A DNA stretch of 64,000 nt, taken from Variovorax sp. MHTC-1. Its GTDB lineage: Bacteria > Pseudomonadota > Gammaproteobacteria > Burkholderiales > Burkholderiaceae_C. Under the pieces are notes generated by a model. The model was not told the DNA's origin. It did not search any database and saw nothing but the letters and a program-made list of their open reading frames with translations. The DNA lies in the NCBI RefSeq assembly GCF_003984645.1, contig NZ_RWKI01000012.1, positions 62,001 through 126,000 on the forward strand, read 5' to 3'. Every line of letters begins with the position of its first letter. Positions within the stretch are counted from its first letter, which is position 1. The position numbers and the translations under genes are program-made. Of the stretch, positions 43,298 to 51,621 are shown piece after piece.

Positions 43298-44434
43298 TTA
43301 GGCCGACGGACTCAACTCGTAGTTGGTGCTCCGGCCACCCGAGTCGGATTTCTTCAGAACACCGAGCGCAATGAGCTCGTTGATGTCGCGCAGCGCGGTA
43401 TCGGGCGAGCACTTCGCGATCGAGGCCCATTTGCTGCTCGTCAGCTTGCCCTCGAAACCGTCGAGCAGGCGGTTGACGAGCTTGATCTGCCGCTCGTTGA
43501 ACGGCGTCTCGGCCCAGCGCTGCCAGAAGCGTGGCCTTCCCAGCACGGCGGACAGCGACGCCTCGGCGCCCTCGACCGCGCGCAACAGACAGCCCAGGAA
43601 CCAGGCCAGCCACGGCGTGACGTCCATCGTGCCCTTCTGCGTCTGCTCCAGCATCTCGTAGTAGTCCTTGCGCTCGCGCTGGATCTGGGCCGAGAGGCTG
43701 TAGAAGCGCTGGCTGGATCCTTCCGCCCGGGCCAGCGCCATGTCGCCCACGGCACGCGCGATGCGTCCGTTCCCGTCATCGAAGGGATGGAGCGTGACGA
43801 ACCACAAATGGGCCAGGCCTGCGTGGACGAGCGGGTCGCCACCCCGCGCCAGCTCGAACCATTCGAGGAAACGGGCCATCTCCTCCTCCAGCCGCTGGGC
43901 AGGCGGTGCCTCGAAGTGCAGCTTGCGCCGCCCGACAGGACCGGACACAACCTGCATCGGCCCTGACGCATCGTCTCTCCATGCGCCGGTACGGATCGGC
44001 GAAAGACCGCTGTAGCCGGTCGTGAAAAGCGCGGCGTGCCAGCCGAACAGGCGCTCGCGCGTCAGGGGCTGCGCAGCGGCGCCGGTGGCGTCGAGCACCA
44101 TCTCCACCACGCCGTCGACATGCCGGTCGGCCGGCGCCAGCGCGCCGATGTCCAGGCCCAGGCGGCGCGCGATGGACGAACGCACGGTCTCCGGGTTCAA
44201 CTGCTCGCCTTCGATCTCGCTTGTCTTGAGCACGTCGTCGGTCAGCACGCGCAGGGTGGCCGCATCGCGCTGCGGCATGCCCATGGCCGTCATCCGTCCG
44301 AGCAGGTGGCCTTGGGCGCCGTGGACCGCAGCAAGCGGGGCGGCAAGACGCGACAGGTCGTAGTGCAGGCGCGGCCAGCTGGAGTGCTGCCAGATATAGA
44401 CATAGACGCCTGCATCTCTTTCTCCGCTGTTCAT
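43298..44434 (-). CDS. Fic family protein (DUF4172 + Fic + winged helix)
   Basis: A 378-residue protein from the ATG at 44434. The N-terminal DUF4172 domain (YIWQHSSWPRLHYDLSRLAA) is followed by a class II inhibitory helix with SEIEGE (about residues 72-77), then the Fic core HPFDDGNGR (residues 216-224) with catalytic His216, and a C-terminal winged-helix (SSKWASIAKCSPDTALRDINELIALG). Fic proteins transfer AMP to target hydroxyls, and the intact Glu of the inhibitory motif suggests autoinhibition. The wing may bind DNA, possibly the repeats right upstream. The longer ORF to 44509 reads through those repeats, so 44434 is the better start. No strong RBS precedes it, so a leaderless message is possible. 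Confidence 0.92.
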   Translation of the reverse strand: MNSGERDAGVYVYIWQHSSWPRLHYDLSRLAAPLAAVHGAQGHLLGRMTAMGMPQRDAATLRVLTDDVLKTSEIEGEQLNPETVRSSIARRLGLDIGALAPADRHVDGVVEMVLDATGAAAQPLTRERLFGWHAALFTTGYSGLSPIRTGAWRDDASGPMQVVSGPVGRRKLHFEAPPAQRLEEEMARFLEWFELARGGDPLVHAGLAHLWFVTLHPFDDGNGRIARAVGDMALARAEGSSQRFYSLSAQIQRERKDYYEMLEQTQKGTMDVTPWLAWFLGCLLRAVEGAEASLSAVLGRPRFWQRWAETPFNERQIKLVNRLLDGFEGKLTSSKWASIAKCSPDTALRDINELIALGVLKKSDSGGRSTNYELSPSA

Positions 44435-44517
44435 GCGGAGATTGTGCGCCCTATTCTCCGCAAACGCCGCATGATTTACCGCAGAGTATGCGGAGAATAG
44501 GCTGCGCAATCTCCGCA
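44434..44517. promoter_or_regulatory. two 29-bp interrupted palindromes upstream of fic
   Basis: TGCGGAGA occurs at 44434-44441 and 44489-44496, and its complement TCTCCGCA at 44455-44462 and 44510-44517. Each pair encloses exactly 13 bases, giving two 29-bp units separated by 26 bp and set 55 bp apart. The two units are also complementary to each other over most of their length. A seventh-base partial copy, TCTCCGC, lies at 44421-44427 inside fic. The block directly abuts the fic start codon. Confidence 0.8.
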
Positions 44518-44569
44518 GGACAGAGGCGGACGCGTACTCCGCGTCTCCAGCTCTCAGCGAACCACGCCG

Positions 44570-45814
44570 CTAGACCACGCCCGCCGCGCGCAGCGCCGCA
44601 CGCTGCTTTTCATCGATGCCCAGCTCCGCCAGCACCTCGTCGGTGTGCTGGCCCAAAGCCGGCGGCGCGTGCCGCAGCACCGGCGGCGTGGACTGCAGGC
44701 GCAGCGGGCTCGCGACGCCGACGATGTGGTCGATGCCGTCGCCGGCCTGGCGCGGCATCGACACCGCGAGGCCGCGCGCCTTGACCTGCTCGTCTTCGAA
44801 GGCCTGGGCGATGTCGTTGATCGGGCCGCAGGGCACGGCCTTGTCCTCGAGCAGCGCGATCCATTCGGCGGTGGTGCGCGTGCGCGTGACGGCCTCCATC
44901 TGCGGGATCAGCACTTCGCGATGGCGCACGCGCAGCGTGTTGGTCGCGAAGCGCGGGTCGCTCGCCCACTCGGCATGGCCGGCCGCCTCGCAGAAGCGCG
45001 CGAACTGGCCGTTGTTGCCGATGGCCAGCAGCATCGCGCCGTCCTTCGTGTGGAAGTCCTGGTAGGGCGCCAGGCTCGGGTGGCTGTTGCCCTGGCGCTG
45101 GGGCGCGACGCCGGTGTTGAGAAAGGCGCTGGCCTGGTTGGCGAGGATGGCCATGCCGACGTCGAGCAGCGCCATGTCGATGTGCTGGCCCTCGCCCGTC
45201 CGATGCCGCACCGCGAGCGCGGCCAGGATGGCGCTCGACGCGTAGACGCCGGTGAACAGGTCGGTGAGCGCCACGCCCACGCGCAGCGGGCCGCCGCCGG
45301 GCACGTCGTCGGGGCGGCCGGTGATGCTCATCATGCCGCTGGTGGCCTGGATCATCAGGTCGTAGCCGGCGCGCGAGGCATGCGGACCGTCGTGGCCGAA
45401 GCCGGTCACGCTGCAGTAGATGAGCCGCGGATTGGCCGCGCGCAGGCTTTCGTGGTCGAGGCCGTACTGCTTCAGGCCGCCGGTCTTGAAGTTCTCCACC
45501 ACGATGTCGCTCTGCGCGGCCATCTTCTTCAAGAGCGCCTGGCCCTCGGGCGAGGCCATGTCGATGGTGACCGAGCGCTTGTTGCGATTGCAGGCGGTGA
45601 AGTAGGTGGCCTGGTCGGTGTCGCGGCCGTGCGCGTCCTTCAGGAAGGGCGGCCCCCAGGTGCGCGTGTCGTCGCCGACGCCGGGGCGTTCGATCTTGAC
45701 GACATCGGCCCCCAGGTCGGCGAGGATCTGCGTGCACCACGGACCGGCGAGCACGCGCGAGAGGTCGAGAACCTTGATGCCGTCCAACGCAGCATGCGAG
45801 GAGGATGCATTCAT
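44570..45814 (-). CDS. gcdG: CaiB/BaiF family CoA-transferase, probable succinyl-CoA:glutarate CoA-transferase
   Basis: A 414-residue family III CoA-transferase. LDLSRVLAGPWCTQILADLGADVVKIERP at the N terminus is typical; the catalytic aspartate is Asp185 in ALTDLFTGVYASSAILAALA, and the RHRTGEGQHIDMAL stretch follows. It lies downstream of a glutaryl-CoA dehydrogenase gene on the same strand with a LysR gene divergent from the pair, the gcdR/gcdHG arrangement known from pseudomonads. Activation of glutarate to glutaryl-CoA is inferred from that context. Confidence 0.87.
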   Translation of the reverse strand: MNASSSHAALDGIKVLDLSRVLAGPWCTQILADLGADVVKIERPGVGDDTRTWGPPFLKDAHGRDTDQATYFTACNRNKRSVTIDMASPEGQALLKKMAAQSDIVVENFKTGGLKQYGLDHESLRAANPRLIYCSVTGFGHDGPHASRAGYDLMIQATSGMMSITGRPDDVPGGGPLRVGVALTDLFTGVYASSAILAALAVRHRTGEGQHIDMALLDVGMAILANQASAFLNTGVAPQRQGNSHPSLAPYQDFHTKDGAMLLAIGNNGQFARFCEAAGHAEWASDPRFATNTLRVRHREVLIPQMEAVTRTRTTAEWIALLEDKAVPCGPINDIAQAFEDEQVKARGLAVSMPRQAGDGIDHIVGVASPLRLQSTPPVLRHAPPALGQHTDEVLAELGIDEKQRAALRAAGVV

Positions 45815-45862
45815 TGATGGAACCCTTCAGCTTCCAGCATCATTCCAGGGGCGCGCCGCGCA

Positions 45863-45935
45863 CGGCCGCCCGAAGCGGCCGCGCCGCCCCCTTGAGGGGG
45901 GAGGCGGCTACACGAAGTGAGCAAGCAACGGGGGT
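45863..45935. repeat. Comamonadaceae-style intergenic double-hairpin repeat
   Basis: Hairpin 1 is CGGCCGC/GCGGCCG (45863-45869, 45875-45881) with a CCGAA loop. Hairpin 2 joins GCCGCCCCC (45883-45891) to GGGGGGAGGCGGC (45896-45908) around TTGA. A CACGAAGTGAGCAAGCAACG tail and a G-run follow. Such elements are scattered between genes of Variovorax, Acidovorax and relatives. It fills the gap between gcdH and the CoA-transferase gene. Confidence 0.7.
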
Positions 45936-45945
45936 GGGCATCACA

Positions 45946-47142
45946 TCAGTTGGCGAACGCTGCAATGCCGGTTTGGGCGCGGCCCAAAATCAATGCGTGA
46001 ATGTCGTGCGTGCCTTCGTAGGTGTTGACCACTTCGAGGTTGACCAGGTGCCGCGCCACGCCGAACTCGTCGCTGATGCCGTTGCCGCCCATCATGTCGC
46101 GCGCGAGCCGGGCGATATCGAGCGCCTTGCCGCAGGAGTTGCGCTTGAGCAGCGAGGTGACTTCGACCGAGGCCGTGCCCTCGTCCTTCATGCGGCCCAG
46201 GCGCAGGCAGCCCTGCAGGCCCAGCGTGATCTCGGTCTGCATGTCGGCCAGCTTCTTCTGGATCAGCTGGTTGGCCGCGAGCGGGCGGCCGAACTGCTTG
46301 CGGTCCAGCGTGTACTGGCGGGCGCGGTGCCAGCAGTCCTCGGCGGCGCCGAGCGCACCCCAGGAGATGCCGTAGCGCGCGCTGTTGAGGCAGGTGAAGG
46401 GGCCCTTCAGGCCCTGCACCTCGGGAAACGCGTTTTCCTCGGGACAGAACACGTTGTCCATCACGATCTCGCCGGTGATGCTGGCGCGCAGGCCGACCTT
46501 GCCGTGGATCGCCGGGGTGCTCAGACCCTTCATGCCCTTCTCGAGCACGAAGCCGCGGATCGGGCCGACCGTGCCGCTCTCGCTCACCTCCTTGGCCCAG
46601 ACCACGAACACGTCGGCGATCGGGCTGTTGCTGATCCACATCTTGGCGCCGGTGAGCGCGTAGCCGCCGGCCACCTTCTTGGCGCGCGTGACCATGCTGC
46701 CGGGGTCGGAGCCGTGGTCGGGTTCGGTCAGGCCGAAGCAGCCGATCCACTCGCCGGTGGCGAGCTTGGGCAGGTACTTCTGCTTCTGCGCCTCGGTGCC
46801 GAACTCGTTGATCGGCACCATCACCAGCGAGCTCTGCACGCTGGCCATCGAGCGGTAGCCCGAATCGACGCGCTCGACTTCGCGCGCGATCAGGCCGTAG
46901 CAGACGTAGTTGAGGCCGGGGCCGCCGTACTGTTCGGGAATCGTCGGGCCCAGCAAGCCGAGTGCGCCCATTTCGCGAAAGATGGCGGGATCGGTCTCGC
47001 CGGTGCGGAAGGCGTCGAGCACGCGCGGCGCGAGGCGTTCCTGGCAATAGGCGTTGGCGGCATCGCGCACCATGCGTTCGTCGGCGGTGAGCTGCTGGTC
47101 GAGCAGCAGGGGATCTTCCCAGTGAAAGGCGGCGTGGGCCAT
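45946..47142 (-). CDS. gcdH: glutaryl-CoA dehydrogenase
   Basis: A 398-residue acyl-CoA dehydrogenase that oxidises and decarboxylates glutaryl-CoA to crotonyl-CoA, in lysine, tryptophan and benzoate-type degradation. Motifs typical of GcdH are [37 protein letters not shown] (FAD site), and the end [20 protein letters not shown] with catalytic base Glu376. It is divergent from the LysR gene at 47314 and followed by the CoA-transferase gene after a 131-bp repeat-bearing gap. Confidence 0.96.
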   Translation of the reverse strand: MAHAAFHWEDPLLLDQQLTADERMVRDAANAYCQERLAPRVLDAFRTGETDPAIFREMGALGLLGPTIPEQYGGPGLNYVCYGLIAREVERVDSGYRSMASVQSSLVMVPINEFGTEAQKQKYLPKLATGEWIGCFGLTEPDHGSDPGSMVTRAKKVAGGYALTGAKMWISNSPIADVFVVWAKEVSESGTVGPIRGFVLEKGMKGLSTPAIHGKVGLRASITGEIVMDNVFCPEENAFPEVQGLKGPFTCLNSARYGISWGALGAAEDCWHRARQYTLDRKQFGRPLAANQLIQKKLADMQTEITLGLQGCLRLGRMKDEGTASVEVTSLLKRNSCGKALDIARLARDMMGGNGISDEFGVARHLVNLEVVNTYEGTHDIHALILGRAQTGIAAFAN

Positions 47143-47231
47143 GTGTGGTCTCCGGTATAGGGCTTGGGGTTGAGCCGATCGTAAGCGCGTGGCAGGGCGA
47201 GCGCAAACGAGGATTCCACACCCAGTTATGC

Positions 47232-47263
47232 GTTCTGCTCACTTCAGAGCACAATTCTGGAAC
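47232..47263. promoter_or_regulatory. nested inverted repeats in gcdH-lysR divergent region
   Basis: TGCTC (47236-47240) and GAGCA (47247-47251) face each other across 6 bases, and an outer GTTC/GAAC pair (47232-47235, 47260-47263) surrounds them. Position between the divergent gcdH and lysR starts fits a LysR regulator site, though the symmetry is modest. Confidence 0.35.
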
Positions 47264-47313
47264 GCCACGCCATTGGCAGCGCCCTTGCTTCAACTATGTA
47301 GCGCCCGCATACC

Positions 47314-48234
47314 ATGCGTCGAAAAATCCCCTCCACCCAGGCACTGATCTGCTTCGAGGCCGCCGCGCGCCATGAGAGCTACACGCGCGCCGCGCAGGAG
47401 CTCGCCCTCACGCAGAGCGCGGTGTCGCGCCAAATCACGGCGCTGGAAGACTTCCTCGGCATGGCGCTGTTCCGCCGCACGCGCCACGGCGTCGCCCTGA
47501 CGCCCGGCGGCGCCGACTACGCGCGCCAGATCGCACGCCAGCTCGACACCATGGAGCGCGACACGCTCGACGCGATGGCGCGCCAGGGCCTGGGCGGCTC
47601 GCTCCAGCTTGCGGCGGTGCCGACCTTCGCCACGCGCTGGCTGATCCCGCGGCTGCCCGGCTTCGCCGCCCTGCATCCCGACATCACGGTGCACATCGAA
47701 ACGCGCACCCGTCCTTTCCTCTTCACCGACACCCCCTTCGATGCCGCGCTCTACGCGGGCACCAGCGCGCAGACCGCCAACTGGGCGGGCACGCAATCGA
47801 CTCTTCTGCTGCATGAAGACGTAGTGCCGGTGTGCAGCCCGGCGCTGATGGCGCCGCGCAAGCAGCTTTCGCCTGCCGTGGTCGCCCGGCTGCCGCTGTT
47901 GCAGCAGAGCACCCGGCCCGACGGCTGGCACCAGTGGTTCGCCGCGCAGGGGGTGGATGCACCGCGCGCGCGCAGCGGGCCGCGCTACGAGCTGTTCTCG
48001 ATGCTGGCGATCGCTGCCGCGCACGGCCTCGGCATGGCGCTGATGCCGCGCATGCTGATCGAGCCCGAGCTGGCGCGCGGCGAGCTGGTCGTGGCCTGCA
48101 ACCGGCCCCTGCGTGCGGAGCGCGGCTATTTCCTGGTGACGCCCGCGACCCGTGACGAACGGCCCGCGCTCGGCCTCTTTCGCCGGTGGCTGATCGAGCA
48201 GTGCGTGGCCGGCCCGGCAGGGACTACCACATGA
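47314..48234 (+). CDS. LysR family regulator (GcdR/GcvA-like)
   Basis: A 306-residue regulator with helix-turn-helix ESYTRAAQELALTQSAVSRQ (about residues 21-40) and the RRKIPSTQALICFEAAARH opening of the GcvA subgroup. The effector domain includes LQLAAVPTFATRWLIPRLPG. It is divergent from gcdH, so control of glutarate degradation is the probable role; by analogy this would be gcdR. Confidence 0.92.
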   Translation: MRRKIPSTQALICFEAAARHESYTRAAQELALTQSAVSRQITALEDFLGMALFRRTRHGVALTPGGADYARQIARQLDTMERDTLDAMARQGLGGSLQLAAVPTFATRWLIPRLPGFAALHPDITVHIETRTRPFLFTDTPFDAALYAGTSAQTANWAGTQSTLLLHEDVVPVCSPALMAPRKQLSPAVVARLPLLQQSTRPDGWHQWFAAQGVDAPRARSGPRYELFSMLAIAAAHGLGMALMPRMLIEPELARGELVVACNRPLRAERGYFLVTPATRDERPALGLFRRWLIEQCVAGPAGTTT

Positions 48235-48297
48235 ACAGCGAATAGGAACAAAATCGTCTTTCAACTCCGGGTCCCCGGCCAAGGATGGAGACGCGCG

Positions 48298-48462
48298 ATG
48301 CCTACCTACCAGTACCGTTGCCAGAAATGCGGCGAGGTCTTCGAGCACGCCGAACATGTTGCCGAGCATGCGACCGTCCAGCTGCGCTGCCCCAAATGCG
48401 GCAGCGAGGCGGTCCAGCCGCAGCCGACACAGTTCTTTGCCAGGACATCCAAGAAGAGCTAG
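48298..48462 (+). CDS. FmdB family zinc ribbon protein
   Basis: A 54-residue protein beginning MPTYQYRCQKCGEVFEH, with a second cysteine pair in LRCPKCGSEAV. The two CxxC knuckles and the start MPxYxYxC are the FmdB/RPP family signature; members are putative regulatory zinc ribbons of unknown molecular role. AAGGATGGAG serves as RBS. It stands between lysR and the peroxiredoxin gene on the same strand. Confidence 0.92.
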   Translation: MPTYQYRCQKCGEVFEHAEHVAEHATVQLRCPKCGSEAVQPQPTQFFARTSKKS

Positions 48463-48555
48463 GCATCCGGCCCGCCGCTCTTCTATGTTTCGAGGCTTGC
48501 CCCGTCGCCGGCGGCAGGTGTTTGTTGTCGATCAGTTCTTTTCAAAGGAGCGAAC

Positions 48556-49215
48556 ATGTCACTGCGCATCAACGACGAAGCCCCCAACTTCACGGCCAAG
48601 ACGACCAAGGGGGAAATCAACTTCCACGAATGGATCGGCGACCAGTGGGCGATCCTGTTCTCGCACCCCAAGGACTTCACGCCGGTGTGCACCACCGAGC
48701 TGGGCTACATGGCGAAGATCGAGCCCGAGTTCACCAGGCGCAACGCCAAGCTGATCGGCCTCAGCATCGATCCGGTGGATGCCCATGACCGCTGGTCCAA
48801 GGACATCGAGGAAACGCAGGGCTACCTGCCGACCTATCCGATGATCGGCGACACCGAGCTCAAGGTGGCCAAGCTCTACAACATGCTGCCCGCCGAAGAG
48901 CCCGGCACCTCCGAGGGCCGCACCGCCGCCACCAACGCGACCGTCCGCTCGGTCTTCGTCATCGGCCCGGACAAGAAGATCAAGCTGATGCTGACCTACC
49001 CGATGACCACCGGCCGCAACTTCGACGAAATCCTGCGCGTGCTCGACTCGATGCAGCTGACCGCCAAGCACAAGGTCGCCACGCCGGTGAACTGGAAGCA
49101 AGGCGAGGACGTGATCATCGCCGGCTCGGTGTCGGACGACGACGCCAAGAAGCTGTTCCCGGGCGGCTGGGACGCGCCCAAGCCCTATCTGCGGGTGGTC
49201 AAGCAACCCGGCTGA
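48556..49215 (+). CDS. 1-Cys peroxiredoxin (Prx6 type)
   Basis: A 219-residue peroxidase that reduces hydrogen peroxide and organic hydroperoxides. The active site HPKDFTPVCTTELG contains peroxidatic Cys45; no resolving Cys is seen in the usual C-terminal position, and the length and KLTLTYP-like MLTYPMTTGRNFDEILRVLDS segment fit the Prx6 class. RBS AAAGGAG is 6 bases before the ATG. It is followed 14 bp later by the metallo-beta-lactamase/rhodanese gene. Confidence 0.95.
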   Translation: MSLRINDEAPNFTAKTTKGEINFHEWIGDQWAILFSHPKDFTPVCTTELGYMAKIEPEFTRRNAKLIGLSIDPVDAHDRWSKDIEETQGYLPTYPMIGDTELKVAKLYNMLPAEEPGTSEGRTAATNATVRSVFVIGPDKKIKLMLTYPMTTGRNFDEILRVLDSMQLTAKHKVATPVNWKQGEDVIIAGSVSDDDAKKLFPGGWDAPKPYLRVVKQPG

Positions 49216-49229
49216 GCTCGGCGGACCGC

Positions 49230-50270
49230 ATGGTCTTCGAACAGGTCGCGACCGGCGGCTGCCAGTCCTACCTGGTCGGCTGCGACCAGAGCTGCGCCGC
49301 CGTGCTGATCGATCCGGAACTGAGCCAGATCGACCATTACATCGCGCTCGCCGCCCGCGACGGCGTGCGCATCCGCTACCTGATCGACACCCACACGCAC
49401 GCCGACCACTTCTCGGCCACGCACGAGCTCGCACGCCAGCTCAAGGTGCCGGTGGTGATGCACCGCAAGAGTCCCGCGCCCTTCGTCGACATGCGCATCG
49501 GCGACGGCGAGATGATCGTGCTCGGCAAGCTCAGGCTGCAGGCCATCCATACGCCCGGCCACACGTCCGACTCGATGTGCCTGCAGGTGGAGGACCGCCT
49601 GTTCACCGGCGACACGCTGCTGATCGGCGCCACCGGCCGCACCGACCTGCCCAGCGGCGACCCGGAAGCGCTCTACGACAGCCTGTTCAACCGCGTGCTG
49701 CGGCTGGACCCGGCGCTCAAGGTCTGCCCGGCGCACGACTACAAGGGCCGCACGCATTCGACCATCGGCGAGGAGCTGGCATCGAACCCGCGCCTGCAGA
49801 AGCGCGAGCGCGCGGAGTTCGTCGAGATGATGAGGGGCCTCAACCTCACGATGCCCACGCATGTGACCGAGGCGCTGCGCACCAACATGAGCGGCGGCAA
49901 GACGGTGGCCCGCCTCCTGGCCGAGGCGAGCGCGACGGTGCCCTTCATGTCGCTGGCCGAGCTCAAGACGCGCGTCGAGGCCGGCGAGGACGATCTCATC
50001 GTGCTCGACGTTCGCGAGCGCGACGCCTACGAGGCCGGCCACGTGCCCGGCGCGCGCCTGCTGCCGCGCGGCCAGCTGGAGCTGCGCGTCAACCAGGACC
50101 TGCCCGATCCCACGCGGCGCATCCTGAGCTGCTGCGAGCTGGGCTACATCTCGACGCTGGCGGCGGCGACGCTGCGCGACATGGGCTTCCTGCACGCGGT
50201 CGCGCTCGACGGCGGCATGAAGGCCTGGCGCGAGGCGGGCTATCCGCTGAAGGCCGGGCGGGAGCCTTGA
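49230..50270 (+). CDS. metallo-beta-lactamase fold/rhodanese fusion, persulfide dioxygenase-like
   Basis: A 346-residue fusion. Residues 1-240 form an MBL domain with the metal motif THTHADH (His55, His57, Asp59, His60) and GHTSDSMCLQ as in ETHE1-type persulfide dioxygenases. The C-terminal about 100 residues are a rhodanese domain (LDVRERDAYEAGHVPGA) with candidate active cysteines Cys301 and Cys302. Such fusions oxidise glutathione persulfide and handle sulfane sulfur. It lies between the peroxiredoxin and PhyH-like genes with gaps of 14 and 6 bp. Confidence 0.9.
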   Translation: MVFEQVATGGCQSYLVGCDQSCAAVLIDPELSQIDHYIALAARDGVRIRYLIDTHTHADHFSATHELARQLKVPVVMHRKSPAPFVDMRIGDGEMIVLGKLRLQAIHTPGHTSDSMCLQVEDRLFTGDTLLIGATGRTDLPSGDPEALYDSLFNRVLRLDPALKVCPAHDYKGRTHSTIGEELASNPRLQKRERAEFVEMMRGLNLTMPTHVTEALRTNMSGGKTVARLLAEASATVPFMSLAELKTRVEAGEDDLIVLDVRERDAYEAGHVPGARLLPRGQLELRVNQDLPDPTRRILSCCELGYISTLAAATLRDMGFLHAVALDGGMKAWREAGYPLKAGREP

Positions 50271-50276
50271 GCAAAC

Positions 50277-51089
50277 ATGGCCCGTCTGTCCGCCCAGGAA
50301 ATCGCGCATTACCAGGCCGAAGGCTGGGTGATCCCGCAGTTCCGGCTGCCGCCGGCGCGCGTCGCGCAGATGCGCGAGGCGCTCGATGCGCTGATCCGCA
50401 ACAACCCCGGCGTGCGGCCCGAGAAGCTGGTGTCGGCCCATGTCGAGGGCGACAACGGCGAAGGCGTGCGGGGCAGCCGGCAGTTCCTCGAGCTCGCGAT
50501 GGACCCGGAGATCGTCGAGCTGGTTTCGGGCGTGATCGGCGAGGACGTGGTCCTCTGGGGGTGCCACGTGTTCTGCAAGCCGGCGGCCGAGGGCTACGAG
50601 ACGCCCTGGCACCAGGACGGCCACTACTGGCCGATCCGGCCGCTGGCCAACTGCACGGTGTGGGTGGCGCTGGAGGAATCGACCATCGAGAACGGCTGCC
50701 TGCGCGTGATCCCGCGCTCGCACCTGGGCGGCGTGCTGCATCCGCACCTGCACGAGGACCGCGACGACCTCACGCTCAACCAGCGCATGGCGGCCGGCAG
50801 CTTCGACGAGGCACAAGCGGTCGATCTCGAATTGCAGCCCGGCCAGGTGTCGCTGCACGACGTCTACATGATCCACGGCGCCAAGGCCAACACCTCGGAC
50901 AAGCGCCGCACCGGTGTCGCGCTGCGCTACATGCCCTCGACCTCGGTGTTCGAACGCAACCTGCGGCCGGCCGACGGCAAGACCGGCGTGGCGGTGAACT
51001 TCGCAAAGCGGCCGCTGTGGCTGCTGAAGGGCGTGGACCGCAGCGGGCGCAACGATTTCGACGTCGGCCATCGGCGGGCGGCCGGCTGA
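50277..51089 (+). CDS. phytanoyl-CoA dioxygenase (PhyH) family protein
   Basis: A 270-residue Fe(II)/2-oxoglutarate oxygenase candidate. The iron triad is visible as His112-x-Asp114 (WHQDGHYW) and His200 (MIHGAKAN), with an Arg soon after (KRRTGVALRY) for 2-oxoglutarate. Substrate range in the family is wide (lipids, alkaloids, ectoine), so no substrate is claimed. It follows the MBL/rhodanese gene by 6 bp and converges on the Sel1-like gene. Confidence 0.88.
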   Translation: MARLSAQEIAHYQAEGWVIPQFRLPPARVAQMREALDALIRNNPGVRPEKLVSAHVEGDNGEGVRGSRQFLELAMDPEIVELVSGVIGEDVVLWGCHVFCKPAAEGYETPWHQDGHYWPIRPLANCTVWVALEESTIENGCLRVIPRSHLGGVLHPHLHEDRDDLTLNQRMAAGSFDEAQAVDLELQPGQVSLHDVYMIHGAKANTSDKRRTGVALRYMPSTSVFERNLRPADGKTGVAVNFAKRPLWLLKGVDRSGRNDFDVGHRRAAG

Positions 51090-51092
51090 GCT

Positions 51093-51500
51093 TCAACGGC
51101 AGCGCCGGCCCAGCGGCTGGCGGTTCAGCAGATTGCGATGCGCCTGGCCGATCTCGCTGCCCTGGTCGGCGGCGCGGATGAACCAACCCAGGGCTTCGCA
51201 GGGCTGGCGCTGCACCGCGTTGCCGAACAGCGCCGGTCCGCCCAGCAGCGCCATGCCCAGCATCTCCTGCGCGGGGCGAAAGCCGGCTTCCGCCGAGGTG
51301 CGCAGCCAGCGCAGCATGGCGAGGTAGTCCTTCTCGGTCTGCGCCTCCAGCGCCAGCGCAAAGCGCTGCTCTGGGGTCAGCGGCACCGCGGCCTCGCCGG
51401 CAACGGCAGGAATCGATGTGAGGGCGAGCGCCAGCGTCGCTGCGACCCACGCGCAGCGCCAGCCGATCCGCAGGCTTGCATGCCATTCGCTGTTCTTCAT
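51093..51500 (-). CDS. secreted Sel1-repeat-like protein
   Basis: A 135-residue protein from the ATG at 51500, preceded by the RBS AAGGAGAG. It has a signal peptide (AWVAATLALALTSIPAVAGEA) and then TPR/Sel1-like helices (YLAMLRWLRTSAEAGFRPAQ; MLGMALLGG; EALGWFIRAADQGSEIGQ). Such short repeats mediate protein contacts in the periplasm. It is divergent from the LysR gene at 51622. Confidence 0.82.
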   Translation of the reverse strand: MKNSEWHASLRIGWRCAWVAATLALALTSIPAVAGEAAVPLTPEQRFALALEAQTEKDYLAMLRWLRTSAEAGFRPAQEMLGMALLGGPALFGNAVQRQPCEALGWFIRAADQGSEIGQAHRNLLNRQPLGRRCR

Positions 51501-51575
51501 CGATCTCTCCTTGAAAGCAATGGAAGCGCCCAGTCTGCTGCGCCACCGCCTTCTCTGAAATGCGGAAGTTGCGAA

Positions 51576-51605
51576 CGCAGCCTCAGGCAGTGGCTGAGGG
51601 CTGCG
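51576..51605. promoter_or_regulatory. strong hairpin in divergent Sel1-lysR region
   Basis: CGCAGCCTCAG (51576-51586) and CTGAGGGCTGCG (51594-51605) pair over 11 bases with one bulged G and a 7-base loop. It ends 16 bp before the lysR start, where it may be an operator or an RNA structure in the lysR leader. Confidence 0.4.
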
Positions 51606-51621
51606 TGATACGGTGGCTGCC

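Noticed and set aside
43298..44517. Toxin-antitoxin module around fic
   Set aside because: No separate small antitoxin gene is present; the inhibitory helix is within the same protein, so it is a class II Fic enzyme.
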